The notes under the pieces were generated by a model. That model ran no database searches and was not told the origin of the DNA. It worked only from the letters and a program-made list of their open reading frames with translations. A program made the translations under genes and the position numbers. 52,972 nucleotides of DNA from Dimorphilus gyrociliatus (lineage: Eukaryota > Annelida > Polychaeta > Dinophilidae). Of this stretch, positions 20,977 through 32,500 are shown one piece after another. Positions within the stretch are counted from its first letter, which is position 1. Each line of letters opens with the position of its first letter. Location: positions 4,567,867 to 4,620,838 of the forward strand of contig CAJFCJ010000007.1 of NCBI GenBank assembly GCA_904063045.1, in the 5' to 3' direction.

Positions 20977-21461
20977 AAATGATTCCAAGCATGAAAAATC
21001 ATAGGCAAAACTAGCAAATGTTATTTATATAGATAATCAAATTGACTATGTACAAAAAACCACAATAGACAATTGAACAGGCTGATTTGCCTTTTCATTA
21101 AAGACAAAAAATGGGCAAAAATTTCTCAAAGAACACTTTTTCATTGTGTTTTTCTTTCTTTTCAAATAGAATACATTACAATAGAAGTTAATTAAACAAT
21201 TTTTTAAACATCATTTTTTAATAATTGAATGGTATTAAAAACTTTTTACGGATATGCAACATTAATTATCTATACATGAATTAATAATGATTACATGATT
21301 ATCTTTGTTCAAATCTGTCTAACTATCTATCTATTTATCTAGGGATGGAAAAAGGAAAAAACAACTCAATCTTTTCATTCTAATGGAAGATTTTGCATGA
21401 AATTGAACAAAAAGGTTCCATACTGATTATAGGTACAAATAAATTGTTTAATTAAAACTCT

Positions 21462-21482
21462 CTCTCTCCCTCTCTCTCTCTC
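21462..21482. repeat. (CT)n microsatellite upstream of the RING/B-box/LRR gene
   Basis: A CT run of about 20 bases, 220 bases before the start codon at 21706. It may lie in the promoter or 5' leader. Confidence 0.75.
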
Positions 21483-21705
21483 TGCGCCCCCTTTTGCCAA
21501 AATTAAGATTGAAAAGTGTGAAAAATAATCTTTTGCCAACCTGTCAATACTTTTAAATCTGTTGGTGTTTTTTTGCTGTTCAATACAGATTTATTAGTTT
21601 ATCTTATCGTTTGTTCAATATGTATTGAAGACTGTTAATTGACTGTTATTCTTTTATACGCTTTGCTTAAATTCTTTCTTGTGAACAATTGAATAACAAC
21701 ATCGC

Positions 21706-24261
21706 ATGGCGGCGACCAATAGCTATATAATTGATGAAGAAAATCTGATATGCGCCATTTGTTTGGATATATGGCTGGAAAAGGATCCGAGAATTTTACC
21801 CTGTCAGCATACATTCTGCAGAGAATGCCTGGAAAAGTTAGCCATTCACAATACGCAAATTACGTGCTGTTTGTGTAAAGTAAAGCATAAAATTCCTAAA
21901 GGCAAAATAGTAAAGATTAAAAAGAATAGTTTAAAGAGTTCTCTTCAAAATGTATCAACTGTTGAAAAGCTATGTATAAAACACAAAAAAGAGGCGTCGC
22001 TCTATTGTAAAACTCATAAAATTGTCGATTTATGCTCTAAATGTTGTGAAATCAACCATTTCGAATGTGATATTAATACAATGAAAAATCAAGAAAAACG
22101 TCTAAAACTAATGAATTCCTACGAAGAAAGTGAAAAGGAAATGATTAAAAATCAACTCAAAGAAATTGACGATATTGAAATTATTTGGATAAATAAGATT
22201 AAAGAACAATTTCAACTGATTAAAAAGCAATTAGATACCATTGGTAAGAAGAAGATTACAGAATTTAAGAATGTACTGCAAAATCTACACTGCAATGAAA
22301 ATTTAAAAGAATTAATAGACATATTTTTAAAAGGCAAAACAAATGTAAAATTATTAAACGAACCGGAAGTTTGTTATAAAATTGAGCAATTCAATAGGAA
22401 AACACTATATTCGTTTCGAGCGGAAAAAGATTCATCAAACTCTTTCATAGATTTTTCGCAAAACTGTAAAAATACTGACGATGTACAAAGATTAATGAAA
22501 CTTTTAGAGGGAAACACTAAAATAGAAACAATAGATATATCTAATAATATTAAAGTGGGCGATAATCTAAGAGAAATTTGTGAACAACTGCAAAATTCAT
22601 CGAATTCATTAAGGGAGATTATCTTTGAAAAATGTAATTTAAACGAACAACAATGTTTTTATATCGGAAAAATGCTTTTAAAATGCTCTAGAATTGAAAG
22701 TATAAGGCTTGGTGGTAATTCCAATATGGGAAATGGATTATTATATATTTGCGAAGGTGTTGAATCATTTGTAAACAGTTTGAAAAGAATTAATTTCAAC
22801 TATTGTCAATTCAATAATCATCAATGCTATTTTATTAAAAATCTCTTGTTAACTTGCTCAAACCTCGAAGTAATTGATCTGGGACAGAATAGAAATATGG
22901 GAGATGATGGCCTACAGGAAATTTGCCAGTCGTTAGAGAAATCTTCCAACTGTTTAAAGGAAATTAACTTTTATTGTTGTAATTTAAATGAGAAACAATG
23001 CAATTCTATTGGAAAATTGTTAATGAATTGCTCCAAAATTGAATTGATAAATTTAGCTTGGAATTTCAATATGGAAAATGGATTGAATAACATTTGTAAT
23101 GGACTTTCTCATTCTGTCAACAGTTTGACAGTTTTAAATTTTGCTTTGTGCAATTTGAAAGAAAAGTCTTGTAGCCTTATTGAAAATCTATTAAAGTCTT
23201 GTTGTAATATTGAAAAAATTAACTTATCAGAGAATAAAGAAATGGGAAAAGGACTAATCTTAATTTGCCAATCACTAGAAAAGTCGGCCAACAGCCTTAA
23301 GGATATTGATTTATCTTTGTGTGATTTATCTCAGGATCAGTGTATCTCTATTGGTTGTCTATTGAAGAATTGTAGACGAATTGAGACCATTAATTTAGAA
23401 TTTAATGAAAATATGGGATTTGGCTTACTGTTTATTTGCTTTGGTCTTCAAATCTCGTTAAATAGTTTGAAAGAAATCAATTTCGCTTCGTGTAATATTA
23501 ATGAGAGTTTGTGCTCAATTCTTGAGACTCTTTTCTCTTCTTGCTCCAAAATTGAGATTATCAATCTATCTAATAATAGAAATATTGTTAATGGATTGTA
23601 CATTTGGGAAGGGATTAGAAAATCATTTAGCACTTTAAAGAAAATGAATTTTGACGCATTTCATCTGCAATTACGCAATTTACTCCAGAATGTACTCAAC
23701 ACTAATGGACGTTACTTATTAATGAACAACAGCAATTGGTCATCTTTTGACGAAATATGGAATGAAAATATGACTGACGGAATAATAAATGTTTGCAAAG
23801 GATTAGAAAACTCGTCAAATAATCTAAGAGAAATCAATATCAGTTCGTCAAATTTGAATAGAAATGTATGCCATCACATTATGAATATGTTGAAAAAGTG
23901 CTCAAGAATTGACACTATAAATATTGGGTTTAATGAAAATATTGGAAAAGATGGACTTTTTGACATTTGCCAAGGTTTGGAAAACTCTGTCAACACTTTA
24001 AAGGAATTGGTTTTCACTTGTTGCAATTTAGATGAGAATAAATGCAAAATTATTGGAAATTTATTAATAAAATGCTATAAAATTCAAATAATAAACTTGG
24101 CATTGAATAGAAATATGGAAACTGGTTTGCTGTGTATTTGCGACAAACTACAAAATTCAGCAAACAATTTAAAAGAAATTAATGTTGAATGTTGTAATTT
24201 ATACGATTCTCTGGCGGAAAATATCAGTTACCAGTTTACAAACTGTACAGTAAGAATATAA
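21706..24261 (+). CDS. RING/B-box/LRR protein (TRIM-like E3 ubiquitin ligase with RI-type LRRs), intronless
   Basis: An uninterrupted frame of 851 residues. A C3HC4 RING finger occupies residues 16-57 (C16, C19, C33, H35, C38, C41, C54, C57). A B-box type 2 follows at about 85-123 (CIKHKKEASLYC, LCSKCC, H). Next is a Lys/Glu-rich helical region to about 260, likely a coiled coil. From about 270 to the end there are about ten repeats of about 57 residues, each two leucine-rich units of the ribonuclease-inhibitor/NLR kind (pattern IETINLxxNxxMGxGLxxIC, then NSLKEINFxxCNLNExQC). The seventh is irregular. RING plus B-box implies ubiquitin ligase activity in the cytoplasm; the LRR fan replaces the usual B30.2 or NHL sensor and probably binds the target. 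Lack of introns, in a region of intron-rich genes, may mean a retrocopy origin. No export signal or membrane helix. Confidence 0.9.
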   Translation: MAATNSYIIDEENLICAICLDIWLEKDPRILPCQHTFCRECLEKLAIHNTQITCCLCKVKHKIPKGKIVKIKKNSLKSSLQNVSTVEKLCIKHKKEASLYCKTHKIVDLCSKCCEINHFECDINTMKNQEKRLKLMNSYEESEKEMIKNQLKEIDDIEIIWINKIKEQFQLIKKQLDTIGKKKITEFKNVLQNLHCNENLKELIDIFLKGKTNVKLLNEPEVCYKIEQFNRKTLYSFRAEKDSSNSFIDFSQNCKNTDDVQRLMKLLEGNTKIETIDISNNIKVGDNLREICEQLQNSSNSLREIIFEKCNLNEQQCFYIGKMLLKCSRIESIRLGGNSNMGNGLLYICEGVESFVNSLKRINFNYCQFNNHQCYFIKNLLLTCSNLEVIDLGQNRNMGDDGLQEICQSLEKSSNCLKEINFYCCNLNEKQCNSIGKLLMNCSKIELINLAWNFNMENGLNNICNGLSHSVNSLTVLNFALCNLKEKSCSLIENLLKSCCNIEKINLSENKEMGKGLILICQSLEKSANSLKDIDLSLCDLSQDQCISIGCLLKNCRRIETINLEFNENMGFGLLFICFGLQISLNSLKEINFASCNINESLCSILETLFSSCSKIEIINLSNNRNIVNGLYIWEGIRKSFSTLKKMNFDAFHLQLRNLLQNVLNTNGRYLLMNNSNWSSFDEIWNENMTDGIINVCKGLENSSNNLREINISSSNLNRNVCHHIMNMLKKCSRIDTINIGFNENIGKDGLFDICQGLENSVNTLKELVFTCCNLDENKCKIIGNLLIKCYKIQIINLALNRNMETGLLCICDKLQNSANNLKEINVECCNLYDSLAENISYQFTNCTVRI

Positions 24262-26734
24262 CTAATATTTATCATTAACACGAAGAAAAAGCAGGATCAA
24301 AACAATTCCTTTTTTTAGAAATGAAGTTTTAGTTTAAAAATGGTTATAGTTAGAAGAAATAATATTCTAGAACTGTTGTTTTGTAATCAGGGTTGAAGGG
24401 TTTGGAACAATGGAAGAGGTTTGGCAATAGACAAAACAAAACCACAAAGACTTCTTTATTAATAAATATACTTTGAAAGAAACAGGCAAGAGATAAATCA
24501 TCTATTGAAACTGACTGATTCCTGGAATCATTAAATTAAATGATTGAATCAGGAACTCTCATTTTTTTCCTACCGATCTTTTTGACATTGTTTGAGAAGG
24601 ATTCAAATAGAGATATGCTGGTCTTGTTCAAGGCTGCCTGAGATCTGGCTATTGCCATTACTATACACAGTCATTACATTCTTGAACACATTCATCGTCT
24701 ATTCCTTGAATTTATTAAATTCCTCTCCCAGAGTGTTTTTGATTAATTTTTGGACATACCATACTCTCTGAGATTGAGAGAGTGTTGAAGGGTTATCCGA
24801 GAAAGAACCTTTAGTGATAGGAATACCCTTCCTCTCTTTTAGTATTCCTCTTTTTCTCTTGTCAAACTTCTCGACAGATATTTTTTGTGATTAATTTGCT
24901 TTAAGACTAGAATACAGAAAATACATTAGAGTGTACAGAATGAATAGTGAAAACATCACTTAATTTAAAGTCAAAGAAAATATTTGCAGCAACAAAATTA
25001 ATAGTTGTAATTAAAACGGCCAAAATGGCTATCAGTTGACACAAACAGGAAGAACCCTCTCTCTTTCTTAGTGAATTTAAATGAGATTTTTCTAATCATT
25101 CTTTATAAAGTTCTGTCTTTTTTAAGTTCCTTTATGTCTAATTTCCAAATATGAATATGTCACTACTTCTAAGTGTATATTCTGCTATATTAATAAAATT
25201 TTCCATATACTATTAACTATAGGTTGGAATATTCTTAAACCAGTTTTTGGGGATATTTTATGATTGTGAATCAATCTAAAATTAGGCTCATTTATTTTTT
25301 TTTACATCAGGCTGCTGTTGACTTAACTATGCCCAAAAATTCAATAACACAGTGAGAAAGCTGCATCAAATGTTTTAAAAACTATTCAACGTGTATTATA
25401 ATTTTTCTTATTTTCCAATTAATTTTGTTCAAAATTTGGCCTATTTTTTCCATTTTATTTAATTGTCGAAAAGGTATCTATAAATGAAAATGTTGAGTAG
25501 ATCTGAAAAAGAGTTTGTAGTTTGTTGCTGTCGTTTTTTTCAAATTGGTTCAGTGAAAACAGGTGATCTTAGATTTCATGATGTCAGTAATGATATTTAT
25601 CTATTTCCTGGGCAAAACATACGTCTAACCTATATTGAAGGTTATTTGTATTAGAATGATGGAACTTTAAAAAGAATCCTATTACATAAGGAATAGATTC
25701 TTTGACCATAATAGATGGAGCCACTGTGGAATTAGGAAAAGAACAAAGTACATTGAAATTATTTTTAGGAAAATTAAAATTTGTAAACTATGAACCCTTA
25801 AAAGATTAAATAAACCCTACAAAATTAACAGTTGATAGTACAGTTCTCTGACCTTCAGGTTGTTTAAACTTGCTTAATTAGAACTAGAAGCTTATTTTCT
25901 TATTACATATTGTTTGAACAAAATACTTGTATTTTGTTGATTGATTTCAACTGAAAATACAATTATTAAGAATATAGAACCAAATTTAAAGATAAAATTC
26001 ATTACAAAATTTTTTTTTCTTTCCACTTTTTTCAGTTAAAGGACAATCCTGCCCAAAATTTTTTATTGAAACTGTATAAGACAATTTTGTATTAAAGGCT
26101 ATGGTGTATCAACAACTTTGTCAGTGTTTTGTTTTCCTGTGATTCTTCCAATTTCAAAAAAATGTATAGAAAAAGTATCACTTTGCATTTGATATATTTC
26201 ACATATATTTTGTATGTTAAGGTCGATGAAAAACGTTCTTACAAGGGCAGCATTTCAAATATTTTTTCTTTCCATCACAATTTTGGCATTTGAAAGCCAT
26301 TTTATGATATCAGATCAAATGCAGATGATTATCAAAAAAAATTCTCAGTCATGAAAATGTTATATTTATTTCTGTTAAATCTTGAAAGAAGGACTTGATC
26401 CAGATTTATTCAAGAAATATATATTGCCTATCCAAGTATACACTGTTCGAAATGAATTTGTGTTTCAACCCTTTCTACTTTTAAAATGGCTGGTTTTTGT
26501 CAACATTTTCTTTTTTGAAATAGTAATTCATAATGAGGAATTTATTATAATATTTACTACCAGGGTTTGTATTCAAAGTCAATAATAAATTGTATATAAA
26601 CTCATTCTCAACTCAATGTCTGTACTCTATCTAGTCAATAATATAAACAAATATATAATGAAAGAAAAGAGGGTGTGAACCACCTGGGGCACGTTCACAC
26701 TCAATTACATTCACACCCAGGTACACTCACACTC
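24262..26734. other. Gene-free stretch
   Basis: No exon or long frame was found. Short open pieces near 25486-25650 (plus) and 26382-26585 (plus) lack recognisable motifs. A minus-strand piece near 26225-26305 encodes a small Cys-rich stretch (KCQNCDGKKKYLKCCPC) that could be a transposon remnant. Nothing else is supported. Confidence 0.5.
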
Positions 26735-26970
26735 TGTTGAAGATCGGTTCTTCTACGATTACGAACTATGTATATTTACTGTCGGTAACCGTATCAAACG
26801 GTTGCTGTATTCTAATGACCAAAGCTAATAATTATCACGTGTGGATACATGTGATTATGTAACTACGAGATTACATCTTGTCGTATGACACATGAGACTT
26901 GATACTTATGTATATATATATGTCTGACCACCACAACAACACCTACTGATCGTGATCAGGTTCTCAAACA
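26735..26970 (-). repeat. 3' LTR of the BEL/Pao element
   Basis: 236 bases, TG...CA ends. Same orientation as the copy at 33746-33995. It lies next to the polypurine tract on its right side, which marks it as the 3' LTR of a minus-strand element. Confidence 0.9.
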
Positions 26971-27149
26971 CTCACCCCCCCCCCTAAAGAACCTCGTGGT
27001 TTCGGGACCGGTTAAAAAAGGCTGCAAGTGAATTTTTATAAAGATTGGAAATGGAAAGTAGTTTAATGAATATTATATGGTTTATTGAAAAGAATAAAAA
27101 CATTTGATTATATATTTAATTCAACTATGAAAATAGACTTTAGAACAAT

Positions 27150-29160
27150 TTTCTATAATTTGTAGTGCAGTAATTTGGCCATTCTTAAATTTATCCCAAG
27201 TCTCAAATATTTTTCTTTGTAGGTTTACATAAATTTTCTTCTGATATCTTTTTAATTTTCTTTCACACAGCATCTTTTGAAACAGAGGTACCAGATCTGA
27301 TTCCCTTTTTAATTCATTAACTAATTTGTAAAAAGATTTGGCATTTCCAATATTTAGGTTTAATCTATTATGGAATCCTTCTACATCATTATTAGTTCTG
27401 ATAGCTAAGTCAAATACTGACCAAGTAGCTGGTGTCCAAGTAGCATTGATTATTCAAGTGTTTTCCACATAATGTAATAAATCTGATAACTTTTCCAAGG
27501 TATTTAAATGAGCTTTTATTTTGTTAAATTCCTGGGGAATGATATCAGCAGGCAAAAATGGTAAACCCATGAGAAGCTTCATCTCAGTCCACTGTCCAGT
27601 ATGTTTTTTGTAGTCAGATGAATATCCCAATTCCTATAAAGATATATATTAAAATATGGCAAAAGACAATAAAACATTTTAATTATTACCTGAATTTTTC
27701 GAAAAATTGCTTGAGTCCAATGAAATAGACAACCTTTGATTTCAGTTTCTGGAAAATATTTTGCCACACTTTTCCAGATTGCCTTTTCATAATCTAAGCA
27801 TATTTTTTTGGTGAGTAACCACCAATTAAGTCCTTTACTGCCTGAATAAACAAGATGTTATTAATAAGTTTTAAGATGTAAATATATTTATTATTTACTT
27901 TGAATAAAGTTGAGTATGCTTTTCTTTTCTTAGAAGAAAGTAGAGCAAAGAGCAGAGGAACTTGTTTTAGTTCACCATTCTTCTTTAGGAAGCTATGAAT
28001 TGAAAATAATTGCTTAAATGGAGGATTGACAACCTTAAAGGTGCCATCCATATACCATATTTTAGATAATGCTAGTAATTCCATTTGTTTAGTAGTTGCA
28101 AATATTAAAATTCACTCATTGTTTACTGATAGATCATTTTTAAGAAAACCATCTGGTAAGAAAGTGTGATGTAAAGGAAAAAACAATGTTTTTGGTTCCT
28201 CTGGTTGATTTTTTCATCTGTGATAACTCACCACTTGTTTACAGCTACTCATACTGGGAAAATTAGAAATGTTTTGTTTTTGGATAAATTTATCTTCAAC
28301 AATTCTCTTGGCACTTGTTTGAGTGTCCATTTCTGATCTTTGTTTTATGGTAACTTTCATATCAATAATTTCTTTTAAATTTAATTTGGGAGAATGGTTG
28401 TGTGATTTTGAACCCAAAGTAAAATTACCATCATTCTCATTGACACTACCAGGACATTGATCTTGTTTGTTATTATTGCCACTACATCTCCAAATTCTTG
28501 ATTTATTTCTTTGGTTTTTGATAGTATATGAAAATCCATCATGAACAAGTAATGGCTTTCCTTTTTGACTCCCATTTTGGAAAATTTTAAATGATCCATC
28601 ACTCCTTAGAACAACATCATCTACATCTTCAAATGAGCTGTCTTCAGGTTGGTTTGTGTTGTGATCAAAAGGAAAATAATCCTCTTTTGTATTCAAATGC
28701 TCCATTGTAACATCTTCAGCAAAAACTTCTCTTTGTGGTATTTGTGTATTTTTAATGACTACATTATCTATTGGTCCTTCTATTTGCTTAATACTTTCAC
28801 CATCATTGGCAGATTTGTCTTTTTCATTATTTGCAATCAAATGATCATTAATGTCATCAGCAGTGGCTTCCACTTGATTATTTCTAAAAATTTCTTGATG
28901 ATCAATTCTCTTAGGAAGTTTTGCTGTTAAAGTATTTTCATCACATCTTCTTAAAACAATTTGTAATGAATAGTTGTTGATTTTCAGGCAAATTTCACAA
29001 AAGCCATCTATATATTAAGAAAAATGGTGTCAAATTGAAAAATATGAACATTTAACTTACCATTTAAACAAACCCAATGAGTTGTATGCTTACATAGAGA
29101 GCATACACCTCTTTTTTGTTTATTAATTTTCTTCTTACAAGCATAACAGAGAGATGCCAT
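27150..29160 (-). pseudogene. PHD-FLYWCH-MULE transposase, with a stop and a frameshift
   Basis: Exon 1 (29160-29061) and exon 2 (from 29007) join at clean splice sites. They encode an N-terminal C4HC3 finger (CYACKK, CSLC, HTTHWVC, CEIC) like a PHD domain. Exon 2 runs to about 28232, with an acidic region and a FLYWCH zinc finger (KPLLVHDGFSYTIK, RIWRCSG, C, HNHSP). The MULE catalytic part follows: KIWYMDGTFKVV (first Asp) and VPLLFALLSSKKRKAY, then DYEKAIWKSVAKYFP with GCLFHWTQAIFRK. The C-terminal hallmark RTNNDVEGFHNRLN lies near 27370. An in-frame TGA at 28112-28114, where a Trp would be expected, and a one-base shift in an A run at 27803-27809 disable it. Confidence 0.85.
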
Positions 29161-29429
29161 ATTGAAATTATCTTCTGAAGAAAATGATTTGCTTCACAGG
29201 TTAGAGAGTATATCTGGCAAAAATGATGTACAATAAATACATTGCATTTATGTTGAAGTCTTTACTCTCTTCATATGATAAATAATATAACATATAATAA
29301 AAATAATTCAAACTTTTTACATATATGTGACCACACTTGTTGTTATAGTACAGTGTAAAACATTCTATTTAAATAGAAAAAACTGGTAGAAACATTATGA
29401 AATCTATTTGAAATTCAGCATATTTGGTA

Positions 29430-29528
29430 AGCCTGAAGCCTTTTTTAATCAGTTGCAGCCTTTTTTAATCAGCTTGGAGCCTTTTTCAATCAACCTGCAG
29501 CCTTTATCAATTGCAGCCTTTCTTAACC
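29430..29528 (-). repeat. Subterminal tandem repeats of the MULE
   Basis: Five iterations of a 17-19 base unit similar to GCAGCCTTTTTTAATCA, with small changes, lead into the terminal inverted repeat. Arrays like this are often transposase binding sites; that role is inferred. Confidence 0.7.
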
Positions 29529-29549
29529 TAATCCTCGTGTTTCTTTAGA

Positions 29550-32500
29550 ATGGGACTACCCTTCTCATATCTCGCCACACTAAGGACCTTTCTGTTAGAA
29601 TTTGCAAATTCCTGGGTTGCCCATCTGCTGACTTTTTTATCTTCTATATGCGCCCTATTTTCCAATCATGGCGTCTTAAGGAGTCACTGACTAGGACTAC
29701 CAGATTGTTGACCTTTGGGATTTGCCCACTGTGCTTGTGCATTTCGAGGTAGCCTGTAAAGTGGAGGTATATTCCTGGAACCATCTTTTCTCCAGCATAG
29801 ACCTGATAGATTTGATTTGCTCATAGGAGCTTCTTATTTCGTTCCTTTCCTTGGATTGAATCCATAAGAAGGATGCTGGAGTGAGGAGGGTTTCTGTGTG
29901 ATCCTCCAGGATAGTTGTCAATGGTCTTTGATTGACAATGCTTTCGGTCACAGTGATTGCTGTCCTTAGGCTTTCCTCTGTCAGTGTCTCCTTATTTAGC
30001 ACTTGTAATGTGCTCTTAACTGGTTTTACTAAAGATTCCCATAATCCTCCTCTATGAGGAGAATTAGATGGTATTAGTTTCCAGCAGATTCCTGCTCTTC
30101 CATTTCCTCAGACAATCTCCTAAATGCTCCAGCTCCATCTGAGTGTACATTCTCTGGGTGACCTCGTCTTGCCTAAACCTAGTCCATGCCTCCTTTGTGT
30201 GTCCAAAGGATGTTGATGTACAGATCTCCAAGTGTACTGCCCTCGTTTGGTAGCAGGCTATGAGTAGAACAAATCTTTGTTCACCTTCATCAGTGTAATA
30301 TGGTCCTGCGTGATCTACTCCTACATTTCTAAAGGATCGCAGTGGCTTCTCAGTGCGCACATCTGGTAGAGGAGCTTGCCAAATACTGCAAGTCCTGTTT
30401 GTCTTATATCGTATGCAGTAGGGGCATGTTTCGACTATGGTCTTTATCTGGGCTGTGCCTTTGTGAACCAGAATTGCTTTCTGATCCATGCCCTGGTCTT
30501 TTGTACACCCTGATGTGCTGCTTCTTTGTGAGCTGTGAAGACTATGGCTCTAAACAAGCCTGTCGTTCTTGTTATCAGGATGGGGTGTCGTGCATCATAT
30601 GGCATCCTGTGAGCATTTCTCAACCTTCCATTTATTCGGATAACTCTGTAGGAGTCCTTAAATGGTTCCAGCTCCGGGAACTTATTGCCCAAGTTACTTC
30701 TTTGCTCATCCCTCAACAGGTAGGCTATTGCTAGTCTTCTTTGTTGGTATACTGGCATGTCCCAGTGTACCCACTTCACTATAAGTTGTGCTATTCGCAC
30801 CATCTATTCCCAGTCATGGGAAAATGGTCTAAAGATGTTCCCCAGAGATACGCACTGAGTCATACCTGATATAACAGGCGTCAGCCATTGTTCATCTGAA
30901 TGCTTCCTCCTTCTGGTACCGAGATCAGCTGGATTTGACTTGCCTTCAATCCTTTTCCAAGAAGAAGGATTTTAGTTACTGGTAATGTATCTTATTCTGT
31001 TTCTCGTGAATGCATCCAGCTTAGCATCTGCATTTTGTATCTGTCTGAAGACTGCATTATTTTTGGTATGAAAACTAACTTCTACTCCCTTCAAGTTCAA
31101 TTTTTTGTACAGCCTCACTGCCAATACTGCTGCTTGTAGCTCTGCCTTTGGCATAGAATTGACATTCTTTTCATTGATTCTTGCCTTGGCATATACAGAG
31201 TCATCTTTTTACCTTCCCCTAGATAAGCAGTCACACAATGTGCTTTTAAGGAGGTGTCACAAACCATCTTCAGCTTGTTATCGCCAACATATCTACTGGC
31301 TCTTATTGATCCTTGGGTGGACTTCCTGAGTCTTTGTAGTATTGTCTGCTGTTTGCTGGATAGCTCTGTATCCCAATCACCATTGTCCCTTATTATCTCG
31401 GAGAACAGTAACCTGAAGGGTAACAGTCTTGCTACAGCCAGACCTAATGGGTCATAGACTTTGGCTATGACACTAGCAAGTTCTCTTGTAGTAGCTACAG
31501 CCTTTTGTAAGGGTAGCAGGTTTACAAGGACTTCATCAGTCTTTTCATTGTAAGAAATGCCAAGAATTTGTTTTGGAATTTTGAATTCCAGGTCTAGTTC
31601 TTTTAGTCTCTCACTTATCTGACCATTATTCGAATAGCTTTTAGCTAACTGGAATTTACCATTCAAGGTGCTCAGTGTACCTTGGTAAATTTCTAATAAT
31701 TTACACTAGTTATTGTCTGGCAGCAATAGATCATCCACATAGAAGTGGTTAGTAACTCTTTGTTTTGCTTCCTGCAAGAGCAAATCACTCTCCTGGAGCA
31801 ATGTACTTAGAGTCCGACATGCTACAAATGGGCTCGATGTTGCCCCAAACACATGTCTTGTCATGACAAATGTCTTGACATTTCTCATTGTCTTATTGGA
31901 CACTGTCTTATCCCAATATAGAAACTCGAAATAGGGTAGGTCCTTCTCCTTTAATTTGACCTGACAGAACATCTTCTTGATATCTGCCACTATAAAAAAG
32001 AGACCTCTCCTCCAGCTAACTAGAATGTCATACAGACCATTCAAATGATTTGGACATGTCATTATAACATCATTTAGTCCCAACCCTTTATACTGCGCCT
32101 TGCAGTCAAACACCACTCTTATGGTATCCTTTTTAGGGCTGGAGACCGCATGATGAGCTATATACCAGGCCACCTCTATGGAGCCTGCTTAAGTAGCAAA
32201 CCCTTGTTCTATGTATTCATAGACAGACTGGTCATATTCTCTCTCATATACAGGATCTCTCTTAAATCTCACTAAGAGACTCCTCCACCTACACTCTGCT
32301 AGCATACTGTTCAGCCTCAGATCTCTGACATTCCTTTTGAAAGGAATGGCAGCCTTTAGCTCTTGGATGTCAAATTCATTTTTGAATTGCTCCAGTGCTT
32401 TAACATCGTTTATGCTGAGCTTTTCTCCTTCATAGGTATCTCTAGCTTTGACTTCATCATCCTCCACTAGAGATTCCTGTTGCTCAACTGATTGCGTAGT

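Larger units (their letters stand above)
27004..29532 (-). mobile_element. MULE (Mutator-like) DNA transposon nested in the BEL/Pao element
   Basis: Terminal inverted repeats GGTTAAAAAAGGCTGCAA (27010-27027) and GGTTAAGAAAGGCTGCAA (complement of 29511-29528) flank a minus-strand transposase gene. Outside them lie similar sequences CCTCGTGGTTTC (26992-27003) and CCTCGTGTTTC (29533-29543), compatible with a target duplication of 8-10 bases with one indel. Joining the flanks restores continuous BEL/Pao sequence between the integrase end and the polypurine tract. Near the right end, a GCAGCCTTTTTTAATCA-like unit is repeated about five times (29430-29528). Confidence 0.85.

Noticed and set aside
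25486-25650. Possible transposase remnant on the plus strand
   Set aside because: Short, with no catalytic motif that could be named.
26225-26305. Minus-strand Cys-rich piece (KCQNCDGKKKYLKCCPC) as a piggyBac C-terminal zinc motif
   Set aside because: Only about 25 residues, with no other piggyBac sequence next to it.
26640-26734. Short CACACC/CACACTC repeats as a CRISPR-like or regulatory array
   Set aside because: Irregular and few; the context is eukaryotic retroelement flank.
30342-30734. Plus-strand 130-codon frame
   Set aside because: It lies antisense to the BEL/Pao integrase and has no motif of its own.
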